Of a stretch of 29,083 nucleotides of DNA, positions 8,855 to 16,257 are shown in pieces (position 1 is the stretch's first letter; each line of letters opens with the position of its first letter). Where the stretch lies: positions 1-29,083 of the forward strand of contig NZ_JAYLLH010000037.1 in the NCBI RefSeq assembly GCF_035818635.1, read 5' to 3'. Both the position numbers and the translations under genes were made by a program. The notes below the pieces were generated by a model. The model was not told the origin of the DNA. It saw only the letters and a program-made list of their open reading frames with translations, and did no database searches. This DNA is from Mesobacterium_A hydrothermale. GTDB taxonomy: Bacteria > Pseudomonadota > Alphaproteobacteria > Rhodobacterales > Rhodobacteraceae.

Positions 8855-8980
8855 GGCTGCCGATCCTCCCAAGCCTGTCGCCAACGTGCGGCATGGCGGG
8901 TTTGTGATGCTTTGACTGGGTCAGGTTACTTGTGCCCCATTATATGGCCACTCTTCCTCTAACTCGGTAGTATTGAAACC

Positions 8981-9865
8981 ATGACGTTCGATTTTGCTTC
9001 ATATCTGCCAAGCCTCGACCCCACCAGCCTGACTGGCGCGTTGGAATTGGCGGTGATCTATTTCCTGATTGGACAGGTCGCCGCGCTCATCATAGGCCGA
9101 ATGTTTCGGTTCCTTGTCCGTCATGATACCGAAGGCCGCGTCGATCGGATGACGGCGACATTCCTTAAACGTATCGTCCAGGTGCTCCTGTGGGTGTTCA
9201 TCCTGACACTTTACACCAAAACGATTCCGGCACTCGACAAACTGGGCACAGCCCTCCTGGCAAGCGTTTCGATTGCGTCTGTTGTGATCGGACTTGCGGC
9301 GCAAAATACCCTGTCAAACCTGATCGCTGGAATTAGCCTCGTGATTTACCGTCCGTTTCGGCTGGGCGACCGAATTCAGATCAACGCGCCCACCGGTCTT
9401 GAGACAGGTATCGTCGAGGATGTAACACTGGGTTACACCCGGCTGAAAACCTATGATAACCGGCGGATCGTGCTGTCCAACAGTCTTGTGTCCAACCAGA
9501 TCATGGTCAATCTGACATCGGTAGAGCCGCGGGTGATGGCGCTTGTCCCTATCTCGATCGGTTATGAAAGCGACATCGACAGGGCGCGCGCTATTGTTCT
9601 GGACGTGGCCGCGCAACATCCTTCGGCGGAGGAGGTGGTAGGCTGTCCGGTGACATTGCTCAATGCTTCCAGCGTGGACATGACCCTTCGCGTTTGGTGC
9701 AAGGATGCCGGTGAGGCCGCAGGGTTTCGAAATGACATGCTGGAAAGCGTCAAGAAACGTTTTGACAAAGAGGGCATAGAAATTCCGTTTGCCTATCAGA
9801 ACGTGGTTCTCAAAGGGGGATCAGACCAGTCCCCAGAGAAAGACAAAGACCGACAGGACCAATAG
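8981..9865 (+). CDS. MscS-family small mechanosensitive channel
   Basis: The product is an inner-membrane tension-gated channel that releases solutes on hypo-osmotic shock. The pore helix TM3 is clear: the Gly/Ala-rich stretch GTALLASVSIASVVIGLAAQ continues into NTLSNLIAGISLVIYRPFRLGD, which leads into the beta domain (GIVEDVTLGYTRLKTYDNRRIVLSN is the usual MscS-beta sequence). Three hydrophobic helices precede the cytoplasmic vestibule, and at 294 residues it is the size of the minimal E. coli MscS type. The C-terminus is charged and lysine/aspartate-rich. Its final 45 nt overlap, tail to tail, the 3' end of the yidH-like gene on the other strand. The ribosome site before ATG 8981 is weak. 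Confidence 0.93.
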   Translation: MTFDFASYLPSLDPTSLTGALELAVIYFLIGQVAALIIGRMFRFLVRHDTEGRVDRMTATFLKRIVQVLLWVFILTLYTKTIPALDKLGTALLASVSIASVVIGLAAQNTLSNLIAGISLVIYRPFRLGDRIQINAPTGLETGIVEDVTLGYTRLKTYDNRRIVLSNSLVSNQIMVNLTSVEPRVMALVPISIGYESDIDRARAIVLDVAAQHPSAEEVVGCPVTLLNASSVDMTLRVWCKDAGEAAGFRNDMLESVKKRFDKEGIEIPFAYQNVVLKGGSDQSPEKDKDRQDQ

Positions 9866-10144
9866 TGCAATGATTCCGATCATGAGCCGCTCGGACCATT
9901 TGTAACGCGATCCCTCATTTACCTCATCCGAGATCATTCGGCGGGTGACTTCGTACCGGATGGTGACAAGGATCAGCAAGACACCTGAAAGGGCGATCAG
10001 TGACGGGGCAAACCAGTCCTTTGTCGTGCCGGTCGCCGCCAGTTTTTCAATCAGAAGCCCAAAACCCGCAATCGACAAAACCGTGCGCACCCAGGCCAGA
10101 TAGGTCCGTTCATTTGCGGATTTGTCATTGAACCGGTTGATCAT
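9821..10144 (-). CDS. YidH/DUF202 family inner-membrane protein
   Basis: This is a 107-residue protein with the DUF202 signature NERTYLAWVRTVLSIAGFGLL near the N-terminus and three hydrophobic helices. Family members are small inner-membrane proteins without a settled function. The frame is open far upstream, but ATG 10144 is chosen because homology starts there and GGAAA lies just upstream. The 3' end overlaps the convergent mscS gene by 45 bp, so the last 14 or so codons of each gene are complementary. A GC-rich hairpin lies 67-92 nt upstream of the start. Confidence 0.88.
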   Translation of the reverse strand: MINRFNDKSANERTYLAWVRTVLSIAGFGLLIEKLAATGTTKDWFAPSLIALSGVLLILVTIRYEVTRRMISDEVNEGSRYKWSERLMIGIIALLVLSVFVFLWGLV

Positions 10145-10210
10145 GGTTTCCGACCTGCTTTCCCATGCACTGCGGCGACCGGCATAACAGCATGTCAAGA
10201 CCACAGACAA

Positions 10211-10236
10211 GCCGCCGCCGGTTACCCGGCGGCGGC
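10211..10236. terminator. Strong GC-rich hairpin, possible terminator downstream of the DxDxDG protein gene
   Basis: Perfect 11-nt arms GCCGCCGCCGG (10211-10221) and CCGGCGGCGGC (10226-10236) enclose a 4-nt loop. Neither strand has a clear T-run after it, so it would be an atypical terminator. Its place between the end of the exporter operon and the yidH-like gene, both on the minus strand, suggests transcript termination or mRNA 3'-end protection. Confidence 0.5.
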
Positions 10237-10325
10237 ACGTTCCCGCCTTGCTGCTATAGCTGGGGGGGAGAGGCGGGAAAAGCCCGGCCAGGCGGCGAAG
10301 GCCCCTTGGCCAGGCGAGGTACGTC

Positions 10326-10955
10326 TTAGTCAGCGGCTTCGGCGCCACCGGCATCCTTGTTGATCTCAAGCGTCAGCGGCTTGAAGCCTTCAGCCTTCAG
10401 TTCGACAGTAAACAGCTTGGCATTCTGGCTTGTCAGATAGATCGAGTTCGGGTTGGCCCGGAAGTGCCCCGGAAGACCGCTGTCATCGAAATGGATACGG
10501 GCATCCCCATTGGCCGGAACGCTGAAGCTGTCCAGAGCCTTGAAGTAGGCTTCCTTGGTGCCGAGGTCCTTGTCGGTGATGGTGTAGTAGACCGAGAAGT
10601 TTTTCAGGTCTTGCCCCGTAGTATTGACGACCTGAAGCTCCAGGTGATCCGTGGCGTCCTTTTTGGCGGCGTAGTTGTAGTTATCCTCAACAAGCGCCTC
10701 TTTCACAGTGAAAGGCGTTGCCGCGCCATCCGTCGCGATCGGATCCGTGGCGGCAAAAACCGGATTGTCATCCTTGAGGTCGTTCATGCCATCGCCGTCC
10801 GTATCGGCATTCATTGGATCGGCATGGATCAGCGGTTCTGCCGTATCGGGCACGCCGTCACCGTCGGTATCCGTCGCGGCAAAAGCCGGCATTGCAGCGG
10901 TGATCGAAACCGTGGCGAGAAGGGCGAAGAACGAAGTTTTGGTCAGGGGTTTCAT
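10326..10955 (-). CDS. Secreted protein with thrombospondin type-3-like calcium repeats
   Basis: The 209-residue product has a clear signal peptide (MKPLTKTSFFALLATVSITAAMPAFA, cleaved after AFA). Two acidic repeats follow (about residues 28-62), each with DTDGDG: DTDGDGVPDTAEP and, after LIHADPMNA, DTDGDGMNDLKDDNP. These match thrombospondin type-3 and bacterial EF-hand-like calcium-binding loops. The remaining approximately 130 residues look like a beta-rich domain (LELQVVNTTGQDLKNFSVYYTI, then FSVPANGDARIHFDDSGLPG), perhaps an immunoglobulin-like or carbohydrate-binding fold; no named family is recognised. Its ribosome site AAGGAG is formed by the last two sense codons of the upstream permease, 9 nt before ATG, so it belongs to the ABC operon and may be its substrate or periplasmic partner. 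Confidence 0.8.
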   Translation of the reverse strand: MKPLTKTSFFALLATVSITAAMPAFAATDTDGDGVPDTAEPLIHADPMNADTDGDGMNDLKDDNPVFAATDPIATDGAATPFTVKEALVEDNYNYAAKKDATDHLELQVVNTTGQDLKNFSVYYTITDKDLGTKEAYFKALDSFSVPANGDARIHFDDSGLPGHFRANPNSIYLTSQNAKLFTVELKAEGFKPLTLEINKDAGGAEAAD

Positions 10956-10961
10956 CGTCAG

Positions 10962-11948
10962 TTACTCCTTTGTCAGACGATTGGCGTTGATCGGGCGGGC
11001 CAACATCAGAGCGGCCAGCCCAAGGGAAGTGAAAAGGATCCAGAGGAAATCGCCCCTCTTTTCGACCAGGATCGGGCCGAGGGGTTTGCCGGTATAGCTG
11101 TCCTTGATTCCCAGGACGGCGAAGGAAAACCGTTCGAAATGCTTGGTGACGGAGGCCGCTTCAATTCCGTTTCGAATGGTTTCGAACCCGGCATATCCGG
11201 CCTTGATGCGGTTTTGCTCGGCCTTGGGAACGTGCAATTGCTTGAACACGCCTCCTGCGACCTGGTTGTCGGGGTCCAGTGTGTCGCCGACCTGTGGGGC
11301 GACCAGAACAACCAGAAGCCAGAGGGCAAAAGACAGCAGGAGTGCATTGGCAGGGCTCTTCGCCCACAGAGTCAGAACAAAGGTGAGGCTGTAGAAAACC
11401 ATCACATAGGCCGACGCGGTTACCCAGACGATCGCAATGCGCCCCAGATCAGCGAGCTGAAGCCCAACGCCCGACGTCAACTGAAGCGTGACGGCGGCCA
11501 AGCCAAAGACCGCGGCCAGCCCGAGCGACAACAAAGCGACACCGGAAACATACTTGCCCGCCAGAAACTGCCAGCTTTTCACAGGGCGGGTCATGATAAG
11601 TGCCAGCGTCTGCCGCCCGCGTTCACTGACAGCGGCCCGGAAACCGGCAAGGATGCCCAGCACCGCACCAATGATCTCGATCTGTTCGATTGCGCCGCGC
11701 AGAAGCTTCAGCGGGTAGAACTCGGGGGCGGCGATGCCATCGAGCGATTTACCCAACGCCATCAGAGTTGCCTTTGCGTCGTTGTAGGTCGTCACATCAT
11801 TGGCAAGGGCAATCGCGCCGGTAACCAGTGAGGTCAGCGCGGCGAGAGCGATGAACCCGATGACGATCAGGATGAAATGGTCACGCCGCGCATCCGCTAA
11901 ATCCTTGGCTGCGATGGCGCGAACCGGGTGGTTGAGGAACTCAGACAT
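10962..11948 (-). CDS. ABC-2 permease, NosY-like, second permease of the exporter
   Basis: This 328-residue polytopic membrane protein has about six hydrophobic helices. The N-terminal cytoplasmic segment AIAAKDLADARRDHFILIVI is the usual elbow helix of ABC-2 permeases of the NosY group. SERGRQTLALIMTRPVKSWQFLAGKYVSG is the conserved coupling region that contacts the ATPase. A long extracytoplasmic part (about residues 220-285) lies before the last helix. ATG 11948 is preferred over GTG 11960 because GGAG sits 6 nt upstream. The start overlaps the stop of the preceding permease by 8 nt. With the adjacent permease it likely forms a heterodimer driven by the ATPase at 12897-13646. Confidence 0.87.
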   Translation of the reverse strand: MSEFLNHPVRAIAAKDLADARRDHFILIVIGFIALAALTSLVTGAIALANDVTTYNDAKATLMALGKSLDGIAAPEFYPLKLLRGAIEQIEIIGAVLGILAGFRAAVSERGRQTLALIMTRPVKSWQFLAGKYVSGVALLSLGLAAVFGLAAVTLQLTSGVGLQLADLGRIAIVWVTASAYVMVFYSLTFVLTLWAKSPANALLLSFALWLLVVLVAPQVGDTLDPDNQVAGGVFKQLHVPKAEQNRIKAGYAGFETIRNGIEAASVTKHFERFSFAVLGIKDSYTGKPLGPILVEKRGDFLWILFTSLGLAALMLARPINANRLTKE

Positions 11949-12897
11949 CGAACTCTCCACGGGTGAAATTCATGGTCATGACAGACCGCGTCGCAAAGAC
12001 CGTCACGCCGATAAGGGCGATCAGGAGATCAGGAAGCGGTGGCACCAGTGAATGGGACATGGTTGTCGCCGGCAGGTAGTCGAGGAGACCGGCCGAGAGG
12101 AACTTGAAGCTCTCAGCCAGCGACAGCGGCCCGATGAGCCAGCCGCTCCAATGAAAGAATGCGGTATCCGGAGGCGGCGCCAGGGCCGAGATCGGGTTGA
12201 TTGCGGCCGTCGGGTGGATGTTGGCGGTCAGCGACGGCAAAATGAACGTCACTGTCAGCCAGATCGTGACCGGGACCAAAAGCCCCACGGATTCAGAGCG
12301 CGCCCGCGCGGCTGTCCCCAGGGCGATCAGACCGAACAAGATCATGTAGCCATAGGCAAGCACGAAAAACAGGAACAGCTTGGCCCAGCCGCCAATGCTC
12401 AGGCTGACTTGTGGCAAGATCAAAAAGGTGAGTGTCGCAATCGCCGCCGCGATTCCCATCAGGACGCCGTTTGTCGCCAAAAGGGCTCTGATTTTGCCTT
12501 GCAGGTAATCTGCCCGGCTCAACGGGCGCGAACCGATCAGCGGCACGACACCGGATTTGCGATCGGACGCGATGAGTTGATAGCCTATCACGATCGCTGC
12601 AAGTGCCCCGATCAGGCTGACATAGATTGACATGTTACGCATCAGGGAAAGCGGCGAAACGTCATGCACCGGGTTTGGGGGTATCGGCTGATTTTGCGAT
12701 GTCAGGTAGACAACCGCATCGTTGTAGATCGAGTTGACCGTCGTCGTCGCGGACCAGCCGAGGTAAGCCGAAACCATGACCAGAACCACAAACAGTCCGG
12801 CCAGCAATGCGACGGTGCGTTCACGAAAGATGTAGAGGACGGATTGACGCGCAACGACGCGCCCCGGCGAGGCGGCGAGAAGGGAGAGGTCGGACAT
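11941..12897 (-). CDS. ABC-2 permease, NosY-like, first permease of the exporter
   Basis: This 318-residue membrane protein has six predicted helices. It begins with a cytoplasmic elbow (RVVARQSVLYIFRERTVALLAG) and carries the coupling motif SDRKSGVVPLIGSRPLSRADYLQGK, analogous to the one in its partner. A hydrophilic extracytoplasmic loop of about 50 residues (NSIYNDAVVYLTSQNQPIPP onward) follows helix 1. ATG 12897 overlaps the ATPase stop by one base (TAATG), so it is translationally coupled. The two permeases are only distantly similar to each other, as expected for a heterodimeric NosFY-like exporter. Confidence 0.87.
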   Translation of the reverse strand: MSDLSLLAASPGRVVARQSVLYIFRERTVALLAGLFVVLVMVSAYLGWSATTTVNSIYNDAVVYLTSQNQPIPPNPVHDVSPLSLMRNMSIYVSLIGALAAIVIGYQLIASDRKSGVVPLIGSRPLSRADYLQGKIRALLATNGVLMGIAAAIATLTFLILPQVSLSIGGWAKLFLFFVLAYGYMILFGLIALGTAARARSESVGLLVPVTIWLTVTFILPSLTANIHPTAAINPISALAPPPDTAFFHWSGWLIGPLSLAESFKFLSAGLLDYLPATTMSHSLVPPLPDLLIALIGVTVFATRSVMTMNFTRGEFDV

Positions 12898-13646
12898 TAC
12901 GCGGCCTCCCCGGATGCGCTGTCCGGAACGACGGACAGGTAGAGCTCTTCGAGAGAGCTGTCATCGCCGAAACGCTCCGTCACTTTTTCCATTGTGTCGT
13001 TGAACACAAGCCGCCCGTGATTGAGCACACCAATCGAGGTGCAGGTCTTTGCGATTTCCGAAATCAAATGGGTATTCATGAAGATCGTCATGTCCCACTC
13101 GGCATTGAGGCGTACAATCAGATCGCGCAGCATTTTCATGCCCATCGGGTCCAGACCGGAGGAGGGTTCGTCCAGGAACAGGACAGACGGGCGATGCAGG
13201 ATGGCCTGCGCGAGGCCGACGCGCTGGCGCATGCCCTTGGAAAAGGTGCCAACACGCCGGTCGGACAGATCCTCGATCGACAGAAACTCCAAAACCTCTG
13301 TAACCCGATCGGCAACATCCTCCAGTCCGGAGAGCTGTGCAAAGAAGTTCAGGTTTTCACGCGTGGTCAGCGTGTCATAGAGGCGCACGTTTTCCGGAAC
13401 ATACCCTATTTCGCGGCGCACCTTCAGGGGATCCCTGACGATGTCGTGCCCGGCGACCCGAGCCGTCCCCGATGTGGGCTGTGCCAGGGTCGTCAACATG
13501 TGGATCGTGGTGGTTTTGCCGGCGCCGTTGTGCCCGAGAAAGCCAAAGATCTCACCCGAGTTGACGGTCAGATTGACGTCTCTCACGGCGTCGAAGTCAC
13601 CGAACCTCTGGCTCAGGCCGCTGGTTTGAATTGCTGCATGTGTCAT
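12897..13646 (-). CDS. ABC-2 exporter ATP-binding protein (NosF-like)
   Basis: This 249-residue cytoplasmic ATPase has Walker A GHNGAGKTT, the signature FSKGMRQR, Walker B VLFLDEPSSGLDP and the switch histidine in MNTHLISEI. FSKGM in place of LSGGQ is usual in ABC-2 ATPases of the NosF/CcmA type. The frame is open to 13796, but ATG 13646 is the start: homology begins at MTHAAIQTSGLSQRFG, and AGGGA lies upstream. It is the first gene of a four-gene minus-strand operon (ATPase, permease, permease, secreted DxDxDG protein). A 16-bp dyad like the one before the PepSY gene lies 85 nt upstream, suggesting control by the local OmpR-type regulator. Confidence 0.92.
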   Translation of the reverse strand: MTHAAIQTSGLSQRFGDFDAVRDVNLTVNSGEIFGFLGHNGAGKTTTIHMLTTLAQPTSGTARVAGHDIVRDPLKVRREIGYVPENVRLYDTLTTRENLNFFAQLSGLEDVADRVTEVLEFLSIEDLSDRRVGTFSKGMRQRVGLAQAILHRPSVLFLDEPSSGLDPMGMKMLRDLIVRLNAEWDMTIFMNTHLISEIAKTCTSIGVLNHGRLVFNDTMEKVTERFGDDSSLEELYLSVVPDSASGEAA

Positions 13647-13731
13647 CCTGTTTGTCCCTAAAGCGGGGCGGCCTTGTTGCCGCCTCATCCCGGTATGTGG
13701 ACGCACAATTCCCGATTTGGCTGTTCTGGTT

Positions 13732-13747
13732 CTTACAAGTTTGTAAG
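13732..13747. promoter_or_regulatory. Candidate response-regulator box upstream of the ABC exporter operon
   Basis: CTTACAAGTTTGTAAG is a perfect dyad with 7-nt arms and a 2-nt centre. It lies 85 nt upstream of the exporter ATPase start and shares 12 of 16 positions with the element at 18911-18926 before the PepSY gene. Dyads of this type are typical OmpR-family regulator targets. Binding by the local regulator is inferred. Confidence 0.6.
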
Positions 13748-13862
13748 ACCGCTTCTCTGTTGGGACAGATCGGGCTAGAACGCCGCGGTCGGGCACTGGA
13801 TCGATCTCTGGCGTTTCGCGGTTCGACGTGATGACGCGGATTCAAAAAGCGGAAACCTGAAC

Positions 13863-14990
13863 ATGCTCTATCTGGCTGGACTCGCACTGACCATGTCGAC
13901 CGGATTGCTGTTGGTGCATCTGATCAGCATCGGGCTTGCACTGCCCCGGCTCAAAAAGAGCCGCCCCGACTGCCCCCCGCCCGTGGCCGCGCCGCGCGTA
14001 ACGGTGCTGCGCCCGTTCAAGGGACTTGAATACCGCCTGGAGGAAACGCTTGGCTCCAGCCTGACGCTCGACTATCCCGACTATCAGGTGTTCTTCTGTG
14101 TGGATGACGCCAATGATCCCGCCGTTCCGCTTGTCCGCCGACTGATCGACGCTCACCCGGATGTAGAGGCAAAGCTGCTGATCGGGCGCGATACGGGCGG
14201 GCGCAATCCCAAGATCAACAATCTGATGAAGGGGTGGCGCGCCGCTGATGGGGCCTATGTCGCGATGGCCGACAGCAATATCATCCTGCCGCCCGATTAT
14301 CTGTCCCAGCTTGTATCACGGTGGGATGACACGACAGGCCTGGTCAGTTCTCCGGCCGCGGGCATTGATCCCCGGAATTTCGGGGGCGCCGTCGAGTGCG
14401 CCTTTCTCAACGGGTATCAGGCCCGCTGGCAGGCCGCCGCGGATCAGCTTGGCATGGGATATGCGCAAGGCAAGACCCTGTTCTGGAACCGCGATTTCCT
14501 TGACCAACGGGGCGGGCCACAGGCCCTTGGCGACGCCATCGCGGAGGATGCGGCATCGACCATTCTCGTGCGTGGGGCGGGGCTGCGCGTGCGGCTGACC
14601 CGGGCGCCATTTGACCAACCCATAGGCGCGCGCCGCTTTGCCACGATCTGGAAACGACAGGTCCGCTGGGCCATTATCCGGCGGGTGGCCTTTCCGGGCC
14701 TGTTCCTGGGCGAACCGCTGACCAGTGCCGCTCTGCCGCTGCTCCTGTTCCTGTTCGGCATTGCCGCCTTGGGGATGTCCCTCTGGCTCGGCCTATTGTT
14801 CGCGGCGCTCTGGTACGGGGCGGAATGGGGGCTGACCCGCGTCGCGGGGTGGCCTCTTTCACTGGAAATCATTGCCGCCAGCCTGTGCCGTGACGCGATG
14901 ATCCCCCTTCTTTGGGGGATAGCCTGGACGCGCAGCTCCTTTGACTGGAAAGGCAATACCGTGGGCGCCCCAGGGGGGGGACAGCCATGA
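13863..14990 (+). CDS. GT21/HpnI-like glycolipid glycosyltransferase
   Basis: This 375-residue membrane-bound glycosyltransferase resembles bacterial ceramide glucosyltransferases and hopanoid HpnI. An N-terminal anchor helix precedes the GT-A domain. The GT21 pattern D1, D2, D3, (Q/R)xxRW is present: VDDAND, ADSN, EDAAS and KRQVRWA. The sequence VTVLRPFKGLEYRLEETL is the usual start of the catalytic domain. Two or three C-terminal hydrophobic helices follow. It would add a sugar from a nucleotide-sugar to a lipid acceptor (sphingolipid, diacylglycerol or hopanoid) at the cytoplasmic face. The acceptor is not decidable; no hopanoid or sphingolipid synthesis genes are in view. The stop overlaps the DedA gene start by 4 nt. 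Confidence 0.85.
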   Translation: MLYLAGLALTMSTGLLLVHLISIGLALPRLKKSRPDCPPPVAAPRVTVLRPFKGLEYRLEETLGSSLTLDYPDYQVFFCVDDANDPAVPLVRRLIDAHPDVEAKLLIGRDTGGRNPKINNLMKGWRAADGAYVAMADSNIILPPDYLSQLVSRWDDTTGLVSSPAAGIDPRNFGGAVECAFLNGYQARWQAAADQLGMGYAQGKTLFWNRDFLDQRGGPQALGDAIAEDAASTILVRGAGLRVRLTRAPFDQPIGARRFATIWKRQVRWAIIRRVAFPGLFLGEPLTSAALPLLLFLFGIAALGMSLWLGLLFAALWYGAEWGLTRVAGWPLSLEIIAASLCRDAMIPLLWGIAWTRSSFDWKGNTVGAPGGGQP

Positions 14991-15559
14991 TCACGCCGGA
15001 TCAGGCGATGCAGGTCCTGCAAAGTCACGGGCTGTGGATCCTGGCGCCGATTGCCGTTCTCGAAGGGCCGATCATCACCGTGATCGCCGGCTACCTGGCG
15101 CATCTGGGCGCGTTCAGCCCTGTTTCCGCTTATATCATCGTGGTTTTGGCCGATCTCGTCGGGGATGCGGTCTTCTATCTGTTCGGTCGCAGCGGGATCG
15201 GCTGGCTGTCCCCGCGCTGGCGAAACAGGCTGGGGCTGCGGCAGGAGCGCCTTGCAAAGTTGCGGGATCATTTTCAGGCCCAGGGCGGGCGGACACTCAT
15301 CCTGGGAAAGCTGACCCATACACTGGGCGCGCTGGCGCTTGTGGCTGCGGGCATGGCGCATATGCGATTTGTGCCCTTCCTGTGGTACAATTTCATTGCG
15401 ACCCTGCCAAAGAGCCTTGTCTTTCTTATGCTCGGCTACAGCCTGGGGCTTGCCTACAAACAGGTAAATGGCTGGATTTTCTGGGGCTCCCTCGTGCCAC
15501 TTGTCCTTGTCGCTGTCTGGGCGGCCAGTCATTTCCTGCGCAGGGGGCGTCGCGAATGA
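14987..15559 (+). CDS. DedA-family membrane protein
   Basis: This 190-residue inner-membrane protein of the DedA/SNARE-associated family has an N-terminal re-entrant region (LWILAPIAVLEGPIITVIAGYLA, including the conserved E-GP) and the basic motif LGKLTHTLGALALVAAGMAHM in place of the usual GRFxPGxR. Members act in transport or flipping of polyprenyl-phosphate or phospholipids. It sits between two glycosyltransferase genes and overlaps both by 4 nt, so a role in delivering the lipid acceptor or recycling its carrier is plausible. It is a second DedA domain in this window, besides the N-terminal part of the PAP2 fusion. Confidence 0.88.
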   Translation: MITPDQAMQVLQSHGLWILAPIAVLEGPIITVIAGYLAHLGAFSPVSAYIIVVLADLVGDAVFYLFGRSGIGWLSPRWRNRLGLRQERLAKLRDHFQAQGGRTLILGKLTHTLGALALVAAGMAHMRFVPFLWYNFIATLPKSLVFLMLGYSLGLAYKQVNGWIFWGSLVPLVLVAVWAASHFLRRGRRE

Positions 15560-16245
15560 AACCGGAGCAGGTCGTTCGCGTCAGTTGCATAATCCCGGCC
15601 TATAACGAGGGCGCGCGTATCGGCGCAGTCTTGAGGGCGGTTTCTGACCATCCACTTGTGGATGAGGTTCTGGTGATCGACGATTGCTCACAGGATGACA
15701 CAGCCTCTGTCGCGGAAAGTTTCGCCGGGGTGACCCTGATCCGGCAGGCGCAGAATGGCGGAAAGACCCGCGCCCTTCTTCGCGGGTTTGACGCAATGGA
15801 CGGAACCCATGCCCTGTTGCTGGACGCCGATCTCATCGGCCTGACGCCGGATGACGTCTCTGCTCTGATCACCCCGGTTCTGAGGCGCGAGGCGGGTGTC
15901 ACGATCAGCCTGCGAGGCAATGCGCCGGGGCTGTGGCGGGCAATCGGGCTTGACTACATATCCGGGGAGCGCGTGCTGGCCCGTGATCTCCTGCCGTCAC
16001 CGGATGATCTGGCGCGGCTTCCGGCATTCGGGTTCGAAGTGTTTCTCAATGAGAAGATCGTGGCGCGAAACATTCCGATCAGGGTCGTGCCATGGCCAGG
16101 CGTCAGGAGCCCGGCAAAGGAAGCCAAGCATGGCCTTTGGTCGGGTCTCAAGGCCGATATCGGGATGATGCGCGATATCTTTCGCACGGTGCCGGTCCAT
16201 CGGCTCATAAGACAGATACTGGCAATGCGGCGTTTGAGATCCTGA
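15556..16245 (+). CDS. Family 2 glycosyltransferase
   Basis: This 229-residue GT-A enzyme has the opening motif VSCIIPAYNEGARIGAVL, the nucleotide-binding aspartates in VLVIDDCSQDDT and the metal-binding DxD-like LLLDADL. It has no transmembrane helix and resembles the catalytic core of dolichyl-phosphate-sugar synthases. The open frame extends upstream to 14941 inside the DedA gene, but ATG 15556, overlapping the DedA stop by 4 nt, is where GT2 similarity begins. With the GT21-like enzyme and DedA protein it forms a three-gene glycolipid unit. It ends 12 nt before the convergent histidine kinase gene. Sugar and acceptor are unknown. Confidence 0.87.
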   Translation: MKPEQVVRVSCIIPAYNEGARIGAVLRAVSDHPLVDEVLVIDDCSQDDTASVAESFAGVTLIRQAQNGGKTRALLRGFDAMDGTHALLLDADLIGLTPDDVSALITPVLRREAGVTISLRGNAPGLWRAIGLDYISGERVLARDLLPSPDDLARLPAFGFEVFLNEKIVARNIPIRVVPWPGVRSPAKEAKHGLWSGLKADIGMMRDIFRTVPVHRLIRQILAMRRLRS

Positions 16246-16257
16246 CGCGTCTGGCGC

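Noticed and set aside
8914..8950. TTGACT with CATTAT before mscS as a promoter
   Set aside because: The spacing is about 20 nt, too long for a standard sigma-70 promoter, and no better -10 box was found.
7685..8962. 425-codon plus-strand frame over the CorA gene
   Set aside because: It is a shadow of corA; the product lacks any domain and the minus strand has the GMN signature.
10464..11831. 455-codon plus-strand frame across two minus-strand genes
   Set aside because: It spans the junction of two well-supported coupled genes on the other strand and has no recognisable domain.
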